DNA from: Candidatus Bipolaricaulota bacterium
GTDB lineage: Bacteria > Bipolaricaulota > Bipolaricaulia > UBA7950 > UBA9294
DNA: 10,412 nt
NCBI GenBank assembly: GCA_020350845.1
Contig: CP070725.1
Span: forward strand, 761,658 to 772,069
Reading direction: 5' to 3'
Positions 1 through 6,035 of the stretch are shown here, piece by piece. How positions within the stretch are numbered: the first letter of the stretch is position 1; each line of letters starts with the position of its first letter. The position numbers were made by a program, and so were the translations under genes. The notes beneath the pieces were generated by a model that did not search any database, was not told where the DNA came from, and worked only from the letters and a program-made list of their open reading frames with translations.

Positions 1-18
1 CGACCCCGCGCCGGACGG

Positions 19-1809
19 CTAGTCGACCGTGAGCGTCTTGCTCAGGTTGCGCGGGAAGTCGGGATCGTTCCCGCGGCGGATGCTCATCGCGTAGCTCACG
101 AGCTGCAGCGGAAGCACGGCAAGCAGCGCCGAGATCTCGTGAGTCGCCTCGGGGATCTCGAGGCAGAGATCCGCCGTTCTTCGGAGGAGCGCGTCGGGGG
201 CGCCCACCACGATCGTCCTCCCGCCGCGGCAGGCGACCTCGTTCACGTGGTTCACGAGCATGGATGCGTCCTCCGGGGCGACGACGAACACCACCGGGTA
301 GTCCTCACGGACGGCAGACAGTGGGCCGTGCTTGAACTCCGAGCTGAGCAGCCCCTCGCAATGTGCGTAGCTGATCTCCTTGAGCTTGAGCGCCCCCTCG
401 AGGGCGATCCCGAGGGTGAGTCCGTAGCCCAGGTAGTACATCTCCTCGTGGCCGTCGAGCAGTTCGGCGAGCGCCCGCGAGGGCCCCTCGAGGCACCCCA
501 GGGTCTCTTCGATCAACCCCGGGACGCGCGACCAGTCGGTCGTCGCCCGCCCACTCATGCGCTCGGCGAGCACGTGGAACAGAAGGACCTGGTTGACGAA
601 GGTCTTGGTCGCAGGCACGCTGATCTCGTAGCCGCACGCCAGCGGGAGGTAGTGGTCGCTGGCGTGCATCAGCGTCGAGCCGAGCACGTTGAGCACGCCG
701 AGAATCGTCGCGCCGGACGGCCGCGAGGCATTGAGCGCATTGAGCACGTCCTTCGTCTCCCCGCTCTGGCTGACAAGAACCACGGCATCGTCGGGGGTCA
801 GCGCGTGCGCGAGCGTCTCGCGAAACTGCGGGGCGAGCACAGGGACCGCGGGAAGCCCGGCGAGCCGGTTGAACAGCGCCGCGCCGATGAGGCACGCGTG
901 GTAGCTCGTCCCGCAGCCGACGAAGTACACACGCCGCCCCGCGCGCAGCGCATCGAGGAACGGATCCACGTGGGGCGAGGCGCCGAGCAGGTGGAGCAGG
1001 TCGCCTCCCGCCTTCGCTTGCTCGTGGATCTCTTTGAGCATGAAGTGCGGGTAGCCCGACTTCTCGGCGGCGTCCATGCCGAGGGTGAACAGCTCCGGCT
1101 CCCGCTCGACGATCTCCCCGTCGTCGAGCCGTCTCAGCTCCACGGTGTCCGCATCCAGGACGACCATCTCGCCGTCGCGCACGCGAACGATGCGCTGTGT
1201 CAGCGGGAGGATCGACGGCAGGTCGGACGACACGTAGTTCTCACCGTCGCCGAGCCCGACCACCAGCCCCGATCCCTGCTTGACGGCATACAGCCTTCGC
1301 TCGTCCCGCCGCGCGATGACGTATGCGTAGTCCCCTTCGAGATCCCCGGCCGCGCTGCGAATGCTCTCGATCATGTCCTGCCCGCGATGAACGTAGCGTT
1401 CCACTGCGTGGACACAGCTCTCGCCGTCGTTGGTGCCGCGCACGGTCATCCCTTCGGCGAGAAACGCATCGCGAAGCGCGATGTGATTCACGATGTTCCC
1501 GTTGTGTGCTCCCACGAGATCGCCGTCGGTGTCGAGGTGCGGCTGCGCATTGACATGAGACGGAGCGCCGAAGGTGGCCCAGCGGAGCTGGGCGATGCCG
1601 CGCACCCCACGCATCTCCTCGAAGTGATGGCGCGCGTCGACCTCGTCGATCTTCCCCGGATCCTTGCGCAGATCGATCGCCCCCGCCGCGTCGAGCGTCG
1701 CGCAGCCGATCGAATCGTAGCCGCGATAGGCGAGGCGCCGTGCCGCACCGAGCAGGAGTCCGCCCAGTGGACGTTCCTCACGAGCCACCACGCCGAAGAT
1801 TCCGCACAC
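19..1809 (-). CDS. glmS: Glutamine-fructose-6-phosphate aminotransferase (isomerizing), GlmS
   Basis: GlmS converts fructose-6-phosphate and glutamine to glucosamine-6-phosphate plus glutamate, the first step toward UDP-GlcNAc for peptidoglycan and LPS; it is cytoplasmic. The 596-aa product is close to the usual ~600 residues. Seen: an N-terminal nucleophile amidotransferase domain with Cys2 exposed after Met removal (CGIFGVV), RWATFG at 76-81, HNGNI at 102-106 and Asp128. Two SIS sugar-isomerase domains follow, with CGTSYHA at 299-305, SQSGET at 347-352, KEISYAHCE at 477-485, KHGP at 493-496 and the C-terminal lysine 591 in NLSKTLTVD. The start is the GTG at 1809-1807, because Cys must be residue 2 and AAGGGGGAG lies 5 nt upstream; an in-frame ATG 29 codons earlier would bury the catalytic Cys. 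Odd points: the usual TRWATHG is LRWATFG, so the His after Thr is Phe, and the usual LGRG before the ALEGALKLKE segment is LGYG. It diverges from trkH. Confidence 0.96.
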   Translation of the reverse strand: MCGIFGVVAREERPLGGLLLGAARRLAYRGYDSIGCATLDAAGAIDLRKDPGKIDEVDARHHFEEMRGVRGIAQLRWATFGAPSHVNAQPHLDTDGDLVGAHNGNIVNHIALRDAFLAEGMTVRGTNDGESCVHAVERYVHRGQDMIESIRSAAGDLEGDYAYVIARRDERRLYAVKQGSGLVVGLGDGENYVSSDLPSILPLTQRIVRVRDGEMVVLDADTVELRRLDDGEIVEREPELFTLGMDAAEKSGYPHFMLKEIHEQAKAGGDLLHLLGASPHVDPFLDALRAGRRVYFVGCGTSYHACLIGAALFNRLAGLPAVPVLAPQFRETLAHALTPDDAVVLVSQSGETKDVLNALNASRPSGATILGVLNVLGSTLMHASDHYLPLACGYEISVPATKTFVNQVLLFHVLAERMSGRATTDWSRVPGLIEETLGCLEGPSRALAELLDGHEEMYYLGYGLTLGIALEGALKLKEISYAHCEGLLSSEFKHGPLSAVREDYPVVFVVAPEDASMLVNHVNEVACRGGRTIVVGAPDALLRRTADLCLEIPEATHEISALLAVLPLQLVSYAMSIRRGNDPDFPRNLSKTLTVD

Positions 1810-1814
1810 TTGGG

Positions 1815-1823
1815 CTCCCCCTT
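1815..1823 (-). promoter_or_regulatory. Ribosome binding site of glmS
   Basis: On the minus strand, AAGGGGGAG sits 5 nt before the GTG at 1809-1807. It supports the GTG start, which places Cys2 next to the initiator Met, over the longer in-frame ATG at 1896. Confidence 0.75.
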
Positions 1824-1838
1824 CTTCGAGCGGCGGCC

Positions 1839-1866
1839 ATTGTAGCCCCTGCGATGGGGCGCACAA
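1839..1866 (-). promoter_or_regulatory. glmS promoter, sigma-70 type
   Basis: On the minus strand TTGTGC (1866-1861) is separated by 16 bp from TACAAT (1844-1839). Transcription would start near 1832, giving a leader of about 22 nt that just holds the ribosome binding site. The 16-bp spacer (1845-1860) consists entirely of an inverted repeat, GCCCC-6 nt-GGGGC. The -10 box is followed at once by GGCC, as at two other promoters in the window. There is no room for a glmS ribozyme in so short a leader. Confidence 0.65.
1845..1860. repeat. Perfect inverted repeat filling the glmS promoter spacer
   Basis: GCCCC and GGGGC, two 5-bp arms, are separated by 6 bp and occupy exactly the bases between the -35 and -10 boxes of the glmS promoter. 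A site in this position could bind a regulator on one helix face. Short GC-only arms can also arise by chance in DNA of this composition. Whether it is an operator is inference only. Confidence 0.3.
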
Positions 1867-1899
1867 CTCGCAGACGCCCAGCGTGCTGCAGCGCAAACG

Positions 1900-1905
1900 T
1901 ATAAT
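1900..1905 (+). promoter_or_regulatory. -10 box of the trkH-trkA operon promoter
   Basis: A perfect TATAAT lies 26 bp before the trkH ATG. Transcription would start near 1912, giving a leader of about 20 nt that carries GGGAGGGAGG (1911-1920). I find no convincing -35 hexamer at a spacing of 16-18 bp (1876-1883 reads GCCCAGCG), so the promoter may rely on an activator or on contacts downstream of the -10. The box is followed by GGCCCGGG, the same eight bases as after the -10 box at 9154. Confidence 0.55.
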
Positions 1906-1931
1906 GGCCCGGGAGGGAGGGCGGAGCGGGG

Positions 1932-3416
1932 ATGACCAGGTTGAGTACGATCGCGCACTACTTCGGCATCGTGCTCATCGTGTTCGCCTTCCTCCAGGCG
2001 CTGCCGCTGCTCGTGAGCGCGCTCTCCGAGCAGACGGTCGAGTTCCCGTCCGTCACGTATGGCGTTCCCGCGGCCGTCTCGCTGCTTCTCGGGGCCCTCC
2101 TCACGCGCCTCTTCCGTCCCCGTGAACTCACCTCGGGACAGGCGATGGCCGTCGGGGTGCTGGCCTGGGTCGCGCTCTCTCTGATCGGCGCCGTTCCCCT
2201 GTGGATCGCCCTCGACTTCAGCTACCTCGACATGCTGTTCGAGAGCGTGAGCGGCTTCACCACCACGGGGATGACGATCATCCTGCCACGCTCGCAGGAG
2301 CTCTCTCCGATCGCCCTCAACGATCTCCCCGACAGCCTCCTCGTGTGGCGCGCGCTGACGCAGTGGATCGGCGGGCTGGGGATCTTCACCCTGTTTCTCG
2401 CGGTGACCCTACGAGGCGGCGCACGCCACAACCTACTCGCTGCCGAGGTGCACAAGGCCGCGTCGGGCCGACCCGTTCCTGGACTGCTGCACTCGCTACG
2501 CATCCTGTGGGCGCTGTACGTCGTGATGACCGCGGCGTGCGCCGCGATCCTCATGATCTTCATGCGCGATCCGGTGGATGCCGTCGTCCACGCCCTGACC
2601 GCCTTGTCCACGGGGGGCTTCTCCACCTACGACGCGAGCGTCGGCCACTTCAGCGCCGGACCCCATGCCGCGGCGATCGAGTACACCCTCATCGTGTTCA
2701 TGTTCCTTGGAGGCACGAGCTTCCTCATCCACTGGAACGTCATCCGCGGCCGCTGGCGTCAGGTGACGGCCAACCGCGAGCTCCGTCTCTGGCTGCTGCT
2801 CCTCCTGGGGGCGACATTCCTCGTCGCCGTTCGACGCGGTCCTGGCGGGGACGCCGGCCTGCACGAGCGGATCCGGTCCTCGCTGTTCCACGTCGTGTCC
2901 ATCGCGACGACGACGGGGTACACCACACACGACATTGGAAGTGCGGCGTTCAGCGGCCTCGCACAGCAGGTCTTCCTCTGGCTGATGCTCATCGGCGGCT
3001 GCGTCGGCTCGACGGCAGGAGGTGCGAAGGTCTGGCGCCTCGGTCTTCTCCTGCGCGTGATGCGCCATCACGCCCGACGTGCGGTCCTCCCCTCGTCCGC
3101 TGTCGTCCCCCTGGTCTACGATGGAGCGCCGGTGCCGAGGATGGAGGTGACCCGCACGGCCACGGTGATGTTCAGCTGGATCGTGCTCCTCGCGGTGGGT
3201 TCGGTCGTGCTCTCGGCGACGACCTCGCTGTCCGTCGCGGCGGCACTCTCCGGCTCGTTCTCCTCGCTGGGGAACGTCGGGCCGAGCTTGATTACGGTCG
3301 ACCAGTTCGCGGAGTTGGGTGCGGCGGCGAAACTGTGGATGATCTTTGCGATGATCGCAGGCCGACTGGAGATCCTCCCTGTGCTCCTCCTGGTGCAGCG
3401 CAGGGCGTGGAGATAG
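1932..3416 (+). CDS. trkH: Trk/Ktr-type potassium uptake channel subunit TrkH
   Basis: This is the membrane subunit of a K+ uptake system (TrkH/KtrB superfamily), working with the RCK subunit encoded next to it. Seen in the 494-aa product: many hydrophobic segments and the four membrane-pore-membrane repeats, each with a selectivity-filter glycine. Pore 1 is SGFTTTGMT (107-115), pore 2 STGGFS (226-231), pore 3 ATTTGYTT (325-332) and pore 4 SSLGNVGPS (444-452). The conserved GGCVGSTAGGAKVWR stretch (355-369) and the C-terminal GRLEILPVLLL (477-487) are also typical. Length is close to E. coli TrkH (~480 aa). The start ATG at 1932 follows purine-rich leader sequence 20 nt downstream of the predicted transcription start. 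trkA begins 8 bp after the stop, so the two form an operon. TrkH (H+-coupled) and KtrB (Na+-coupled) cannot be separated by eye; the length and the first segments before pore 1 favour TrkH. Confidence 0.95.
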   Translation: MTRLSTIAHYFGIVLIVFAFLQALPLLVSALSEQTVEFPSVTYGVPAAVSLLLGALLTRLFRPRELTSGQAMAVGVLAWVALSLIGAVPLWIALDFSYLDMLFESVSGFTTTGMTIILPRSQELSPIALNDLPDSLLVWRALTQWIGGLGIFTLFLAVTLRGGARHNLLAAEVHKAASGRPVPGLLHSLRILWALYVVMTAACAAILMIFMRDPVDAVVHALTALSTGGFSTYDASVGHFSAGPHAAAIEYTLIVFMFLGGTSFLIHWNVIRGRWRQVTANRELRLWLLLLLGATFLVAVRRGPGGDAGLHERIRSSLFHVVSIATTTGYTTHDIGSAAFSGLAQQVFLWLMLIGGCVGSTAGGAKVWRLGLLLRVMRHHARRAVLPSSAVVPLVYDGAPVPRMEVTRTATVMFSWIVLLAVGSVVLSATTSLSVAAALSGSFSSLGNVGPSLITVDQFAELGAAAKLWMIFAMIAGRLEILPVLLLVQRRAWR

Positions 3417-3424
3417 GAGGGACA

Positions 3425-4219
3425 ATGCGCGTCTTGGTGGCAGGAGCGGGGATGGTCGGACGTCGCCTCATCGCTCGGCTGAGTGCCGATCGGCACGACG
3501 TCGTCGCGCTGGATGTCGACCGCGATACGTGCGAGATGGTGGCGTCCAAGCTCGGCGTCGTCACGGTCTGCGGCAACGCGACGGACGTCACCACCCTCGA
3601 TCAGGCGGAGGCCACCGGATGCGACGTCGCGGTGGCGCTCATGCGCAGTGCAGCGGACAACCTCGCGTTCGCCCTCCTCGTGCGCGGCGCCGGTGTTCCC
3701 CGGGTGATCGCGAGGATGCCCAATCCGGAGTACCGCACGGCGTACGAGCACGCTGGCGTCACCAGCCTGATCGACACCACGGGACTGTTCCTCGAGCACC
3801 TCTTGCTCGAGGTGGAGCGCCCGGACATCCAGCGCGTCACGGAGTTCGCCTCGGGATCGGGAGTCGCCGTCAACGTGCGAATTCCCAAGGGCTCCCGGGT
3901 GATCGGCAAGACGATCAGCGAGGTCTACGTCGACCGCAGCCGCAGGCACTCCGTGCTCATCGCTGCCGTCGAGCGCAGCCTCGACGGGGCGCTCGTCATC
4001 CCGGTAGGCCCCGAGCGCCTTCGCGAGGACGACGTCCTGCTCCTCGTCGGCAAGGCCGCGGAGATCGAAGAGGCCGTGGACTACTTCGGCATCCGGCAGG
4101 GATGGCTTGCGCGGCGCTGGTCCGTCGGCCGTCGCGCCGCCGAGGAGCCGGACGAGTCGACGCAGGTCGCCCTCGATCGCGCCCTCGAAGGCCCCGAGCC
4201 GTCGTCGCCGGAGGACTAG
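3425..4219 (+). CDS. trkA: Potassium uptake regulatory subunit TrkA/KtrA (RCK domains)
   Basis: This is a cytoplasmic NAD(H)/nucleotide-binding gating subunit for the TrkH pore encoded just upstream. Seen in the 264-aa product: an N-terminal Rossmann RCK_N domain with GAGMVG at 7-12, acidic Asp30 at the end of beta-2 and GNATD at 50-54, then an RCK_C (TrkA-C) domain at about 140-220. It carries one RCK_N/RCK_C pair, about half of E. coli TrkA, so it resembles KtrA in architecture. Residues ~225-264 form an extra tail, first basic then acidic (ending EPSSPED), beyond the usual KtrA length. The start is ATG 3425, since GGAGGG (3416-3421) overlaps the trkH stop 3 nt upstream; the reading frame is open further back but runs inside trkH. 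Its stop TAG overlaps the stop of the convergent gene at 4216. Confidence 0.93.
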   Translation: MRVLVAGAGMVGRRLIARLSADRHDVVALDVDRDTCEMVASKLGVVTVCGNATDVTTLDQAEATGCDVAVALMRSAADNLAFALLVRGAGVPRVIARMPNPEYRTAYEHAGVTSLIDTTGLFLEHLLLEVERPDIQRVTEFASGSGVAVNVRIPKGSRVIGKTISEVYVDRSRRHSVLIAAVERSLDGALVIPVGPERLREDDVLLLVGKAAEIEEAVDYFGIRQGWLARRWSVGRRAAEEPDESTQVALDRALEGPEPSSPED

Positions 4220-4899
4220 CGCTCGGAGCGCCGCCCCGACGTCAGCGTCACCTCGGCGAAGACGACGTGCAGTTCGACCGATCCTTGCGTCGCGTCGTCC
4301 GGGAGGGTGAGGAAGATCGTGGCCTCGAGGCGATCCTCGACCGAGAAGCCGGTCTTGTCACGCAGCAGTGGGCTGTAAACGAGCCCCCCACGACGGACCG
4401 CGCCGTCGTCTCTGCGGACCGCGTCGGCGACGAGCCAGCGTCCGGGGATCTCCTCCCGCACCCGCTCTCCGTCGAGCACGAGATCGAAGCTGCCACTGCC
4501 CGCGAGCCAGGCGCGCGTCTCGGGAAGCTCGGCGCCGCCGAGGCCGGTGTCTCCGTGCACGGGGGCGTCGACGCTCTCGAGGACGAGCTCCACAGAGCGG
4601 ATGCCAACGGACGAGCCGCTCTGGACCCCGGAGAGAGGGACGATCCCCGCGGGATCGTCGGTCCGGACCTCGGCGTCGAGCTCGCCGGTCATCGAGCGGG
4701 AGTCGGCGCGAAGGGCGAGTCGCCCCTCGCCGAAGACCACGTGGGTCCCGTCGTAGGAGAACGGATCCGTGGCGCTTCCGACGACGAGCGGACGATCGCC
4801 GACGGCCGTCCACTGATCAGCACGAGGAAGAAGAAGGAGCACCGCCGCCGCTCCGAGGACGACCGCAGCAGCGATCAGCCAGACCGACCTCCATTCCAT
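4216..4899 (-). CDS. Membrane-anchored protein of unknown family
   Basis: I do not recognise a family. The 227-aa product starts with a single hydrophobic segment (about residues 6-24) followed by LPRADQW, with no lipobox cysteine, so it is either an anchored or a secreted protein whose bulk lies outside the cytoplasm. The rest contains alternating hydrophobic residues typical of beta strands, notably ELVLES, SFDLVLDGERV, and the C-terminal EATIFLTLPDD and SVELHVVFAEVTL. No cysteine is present in the mature part. ATG 4899 is chosen because AAGGAGG sits 4 nt upstream and the hydrophobic segment begins there. The gene lies 25 bp downstream of the CsgG/LpoB-like gene and very probably shares its transcript, so a partner role is plausible but unproven. 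Its stop codon overlaps that of trkA on the other strand. Confidence 0.85.
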   Translation of the reverse strand: MEWRSVWLIAAAVVLGAAAVLLLLPRADQWTAVGDRPLVVGSATDPFSYDGTHVVFGEGRLALRADSRSMTGELDAEVRTDDPAGIVPLSGVQSGSSVGIRSVELVLESVDAPVHGDTGLGGAELPETRAWLAGSGSFDLVLDGERVREEIPGRWLVADAVRRDDGAVRRGGLVYSPLLRDKTGFSVEDRLEATIFLTLPDDATQGSVELHVVFAEVTLTSGRRSER

Positions 4900-4903
4900 G
4901 GCG

Positions 4904-4910
4904 CCTCCTT
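4904..4910 (-). promoter_or_regulatory. Ribosome binding site deciding the start at 4899
   Basis: AAGGAGG on the minus strand is 4 nt before the ATG at 4899-4897. It is a near-perfect anti-16S match and rules out the longer in-frame extension that runs back to 5184 inside the upstream gene. Confidence 0.75.
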
Positions 4911-4924
4911 GGTTCTCGGCGTGG

Positions 4925-5893
4925 CTAGGGCTCGACGATGAACTCCGCGCGGAACGCCTCGGTGCCTGCGAGAAGCCCGATCGCGACATGTCGTCCCGAC
5001 GAGCGCCCCGCAAGTTCGAGTCGATACAACCGCCAGTCGCCGGGATCGACGATGTCCTCGACGGCCTCCACCGTCCCGTCCGGATCCTGCCACTGCAGAC
5101 GGAACCCGTCGTTCGATCGGACACGCGTGAAGTGCACCACCAGGTGCACGGTGTCCTCCGAGGCGCGGAAGCGGCGTGTCTCACCCTCCCCGATGAACCC
5201 GTCCCGCTTCGTGCGCGCCCCCCGGTAGAGGCCGTAGCGCAGCTCCCGGGTGTAGGTGCTCGTCAACATCGAGGCGACGCGCTCCGCGATCTCGTCGGCG
5301 GCCTCTGCGACCAGCGGGTCGAAGCCGGGGAAGAACGCATCCTGTCGGAAGACGTCGCTCGCACTTCCGGAGAGGTCGACAGCGTGCTCGATCTGCCCCG
5401 TGTGGGCGTTGAGCACCTCGACCTGAGCGAGGAGGCGTACGCCGTACCGTGCCGCGGGCACCGAGGTGATGCACTCGCTCCCCGACCACTCCTCGCAGAT
5501 CGTGGTCTCCTCGACGGTCGTCTGCACGCTGTACACCGTCCCCGTGACGAGCTTGTTCACGCCGATGAGCGACCCGATCCGCACTGCGGTCACTTCGTCG
5601 ACGAGCCCTGCTGCGGAGAGCGCGTGCTCGCCGAGCAGCTCATCGAGCTGCGCTCGGGAGTAGACGGAGAGTCCGAGGGCGTTGACGAGCCTCGTCTCCG
5701 TTCGCGCGCGGAGCGTCGTTCCCGCCCCTTCCCACGACGAGCCGTTGGCGAAGCTGAGGACCGCGATGTCGAGGCGATCGACTGCGATCACCGCCCTCTC
5801 CCCGGGCTCGGGGATGATCAGCGCCACCAGCCCGACGAGAAGGACCACGCCGAGGATGACCGCGAAGAGCACGCCCGTGGTGTCATCGAACAT
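4925..5893 (-). CDS. Membrane-anchored CsgG/LpoB-like protein with C-terminal beta domain
   Basis: The 322-aa product has an N-terminal transmembrane helix (about 7-27, ending at LIIPEP) and then a domain resembling the CsgG/LpoB/TolB-N fold family. The cues are IAVLSFANGS (43-52), then VYSRAQLDELLGEH (77-90), AVRIGSLIGVNKLVTGTVYSV (103-123) and an amphipathic helix at 194-212. The family includes the curli export pore CsgG and the penicillin-binding-protein activator LpoB, which are usually lipoproteins. Here no lipobox cysteine is present and a helix appears to provide the anchor. Cys133 and Cys141 could form a disulfide outside the cytoplasm. Residues ~230-322 look like a separate beta-rich module (FRLQWQDPDG, DWRLYRLELAG, AEFIVEP). 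The ATG at 5893 is chosen for AGGAGGGG 6 nt upstream. It heads a two-gene operon and diverges from the gene at 6036. Family assignment is from motif memory only, and the function is open. Confidence 0.72.
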   Translation of the reverse strand: MFDDTTGVLFAVILGVVLLVGLVALIIPEPGERAVIAVDRLDIAVLSFANGSSWEGAGTTLRARTETRLVNALGLSVYSRAQLDELLGEHALSAAGLVDEVTAVRIGSLIGVNKLVTGTVYSVQTTVEETTICEEWSGSECITSVPAARYGVRLLAQVEVLNAHTGQIEHAVDLSGSASDVFRQDAFFPGFDPLVAEAADEIAERVASMLTSTYTRELRYGLYRGARTKRDGFIGEGETRRFRASEDTVHLVVHFTRVRSNDGFRLQWQDPDGTVEAVEDIVDPGDWRLYRLELAGRSSGRHVAIGLLAGTEAFRAEFIVEP

Positions 5894-5899
5894 GGGAAT

Positions 5900-5907
5900 C
5901 CCCTCCT
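5900..5907 (-). promoter_or_regulatory. Ribosome binding site deciding the start at 5893
   Basis: AGGAGGGG on the minus strand lies 6 nt before the ATG at 5893-5891. It excludes the 24-codon in-frame extension to 5965, which is low-complexity and would overlap the predicted -10 box. Confidence 0.75.
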
Positions 5908-5918
5908 GTGAGCGATCC

Positions 5919-5937
5919 CGTCCGCCGACGACGGACG
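5919..5937. repeat. Inverted repeat in the leader of the CsgG/LpoB-like gene
   Basis: CGTCCG and CGGACG, perfect 6-bp arms with a 7-bp loop, lie between the predicted transcription start (~5954) and the ribosome binding site of the gene at 5893. In RNA it would form a small leader hairpin; as DNA it could be an operator. No function can be read from it. Confidence 0.3.
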
Positions 5938-5960
5938 ACGCACCGCCGCCGGCTGCTACG

Positions 5961-5966
5961 ATCATA
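5961..5966 (-). promoter_or_regulatory. Candidate -10 box for the CsgG/LpoB-like operon
   Basis: TATGAT on the minus strand (5966-5961) would start transcription near 5954, giving a leader of about 60 nt. I find no good -35 box at the expected distance (the 17-bp position reads GGCCTT), so the call is weak. Confidence 0.3.
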
Positions 5967-6000
5967 CACGGTTCGCGGTCGGGAAGGCCGATCAGTCCGG

Positions 6001-6029
6001 TTGACGCCTTTCGGCTGTGGCGCTATGTT
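6001..6029 (+). promoter_or_regulatory. Sigma-70 promoter giving a leaderless transcript
   Basis: TTGACG (6001-6006), a 17-bp spacer and TATGTT (6024-6029) make a good sigma-70 promoter. With the usual 6-7 nt from the end of the -10 box, transcription begins at about 6036, the A of the ATG of the next gene. No Shine-Dalgarno sequence precedes that ATG, which agrees with leaderless initiation. Confidence 0.7.
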
Positions 6030-6035
6030 GCCGCT

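Noticed and set aside
139..1845. Long open frame (568 codons) on the plus strand opposite glmS
   Set aside because: It has no recognisable motifs, a composition rich in Arg/Glu/His/Val as expected from the reverse of a GC-rich coding frame, and lies wholly antisense to a certain glmS.
1885..1892. GCTGCAGC palindrome in the trkH -35 region as an operator
   Set aside because: Only 8 bp, and the symmetry breaks immediately outside; common by chance in GC-rich DNA.
1810..1896. Upstream in-frame extension of glmS by 29 codons
   Set aside because: It would hide the catalytic Cys2, overlaps the promoter, and the GTG start has its own ribosome binding site.
1810..1931. glmS ribozyme or riboswitch in the glmS leader
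   Set aside because: The predicted leader is about 22 nt, far too short for the ribozyme fold.
2201..3424. In-frame upstream extension of trkA inside trkH
   Set aside because: This part is an Arg/Pro/His-rich shadow of trkH; the RCK domain starts at ATG 3425 with a ribosome binding site.
2496..3425. 309-codon minus-strand frame opposite trkH
   Set aside because: Antisense shadow of a clear channel gene, charged low-complexity composition, no motif.
4898..5911. 337-codon plus-strand frame opposite the CsgG/LpoB-like gene
   Set aside because: Shadow frame. The minus-strand frame has a transmembrane helix, ordered motifs and a strong ribosome binding site.
5682..6035. In-frame N-terminal extension of the barrel protein
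   Set aside because: It runs through the opposite gene and the divergent promoter region and is Ser/Thr/Pro-rich shadow sequence; a clear signal peptide begins at 6036.
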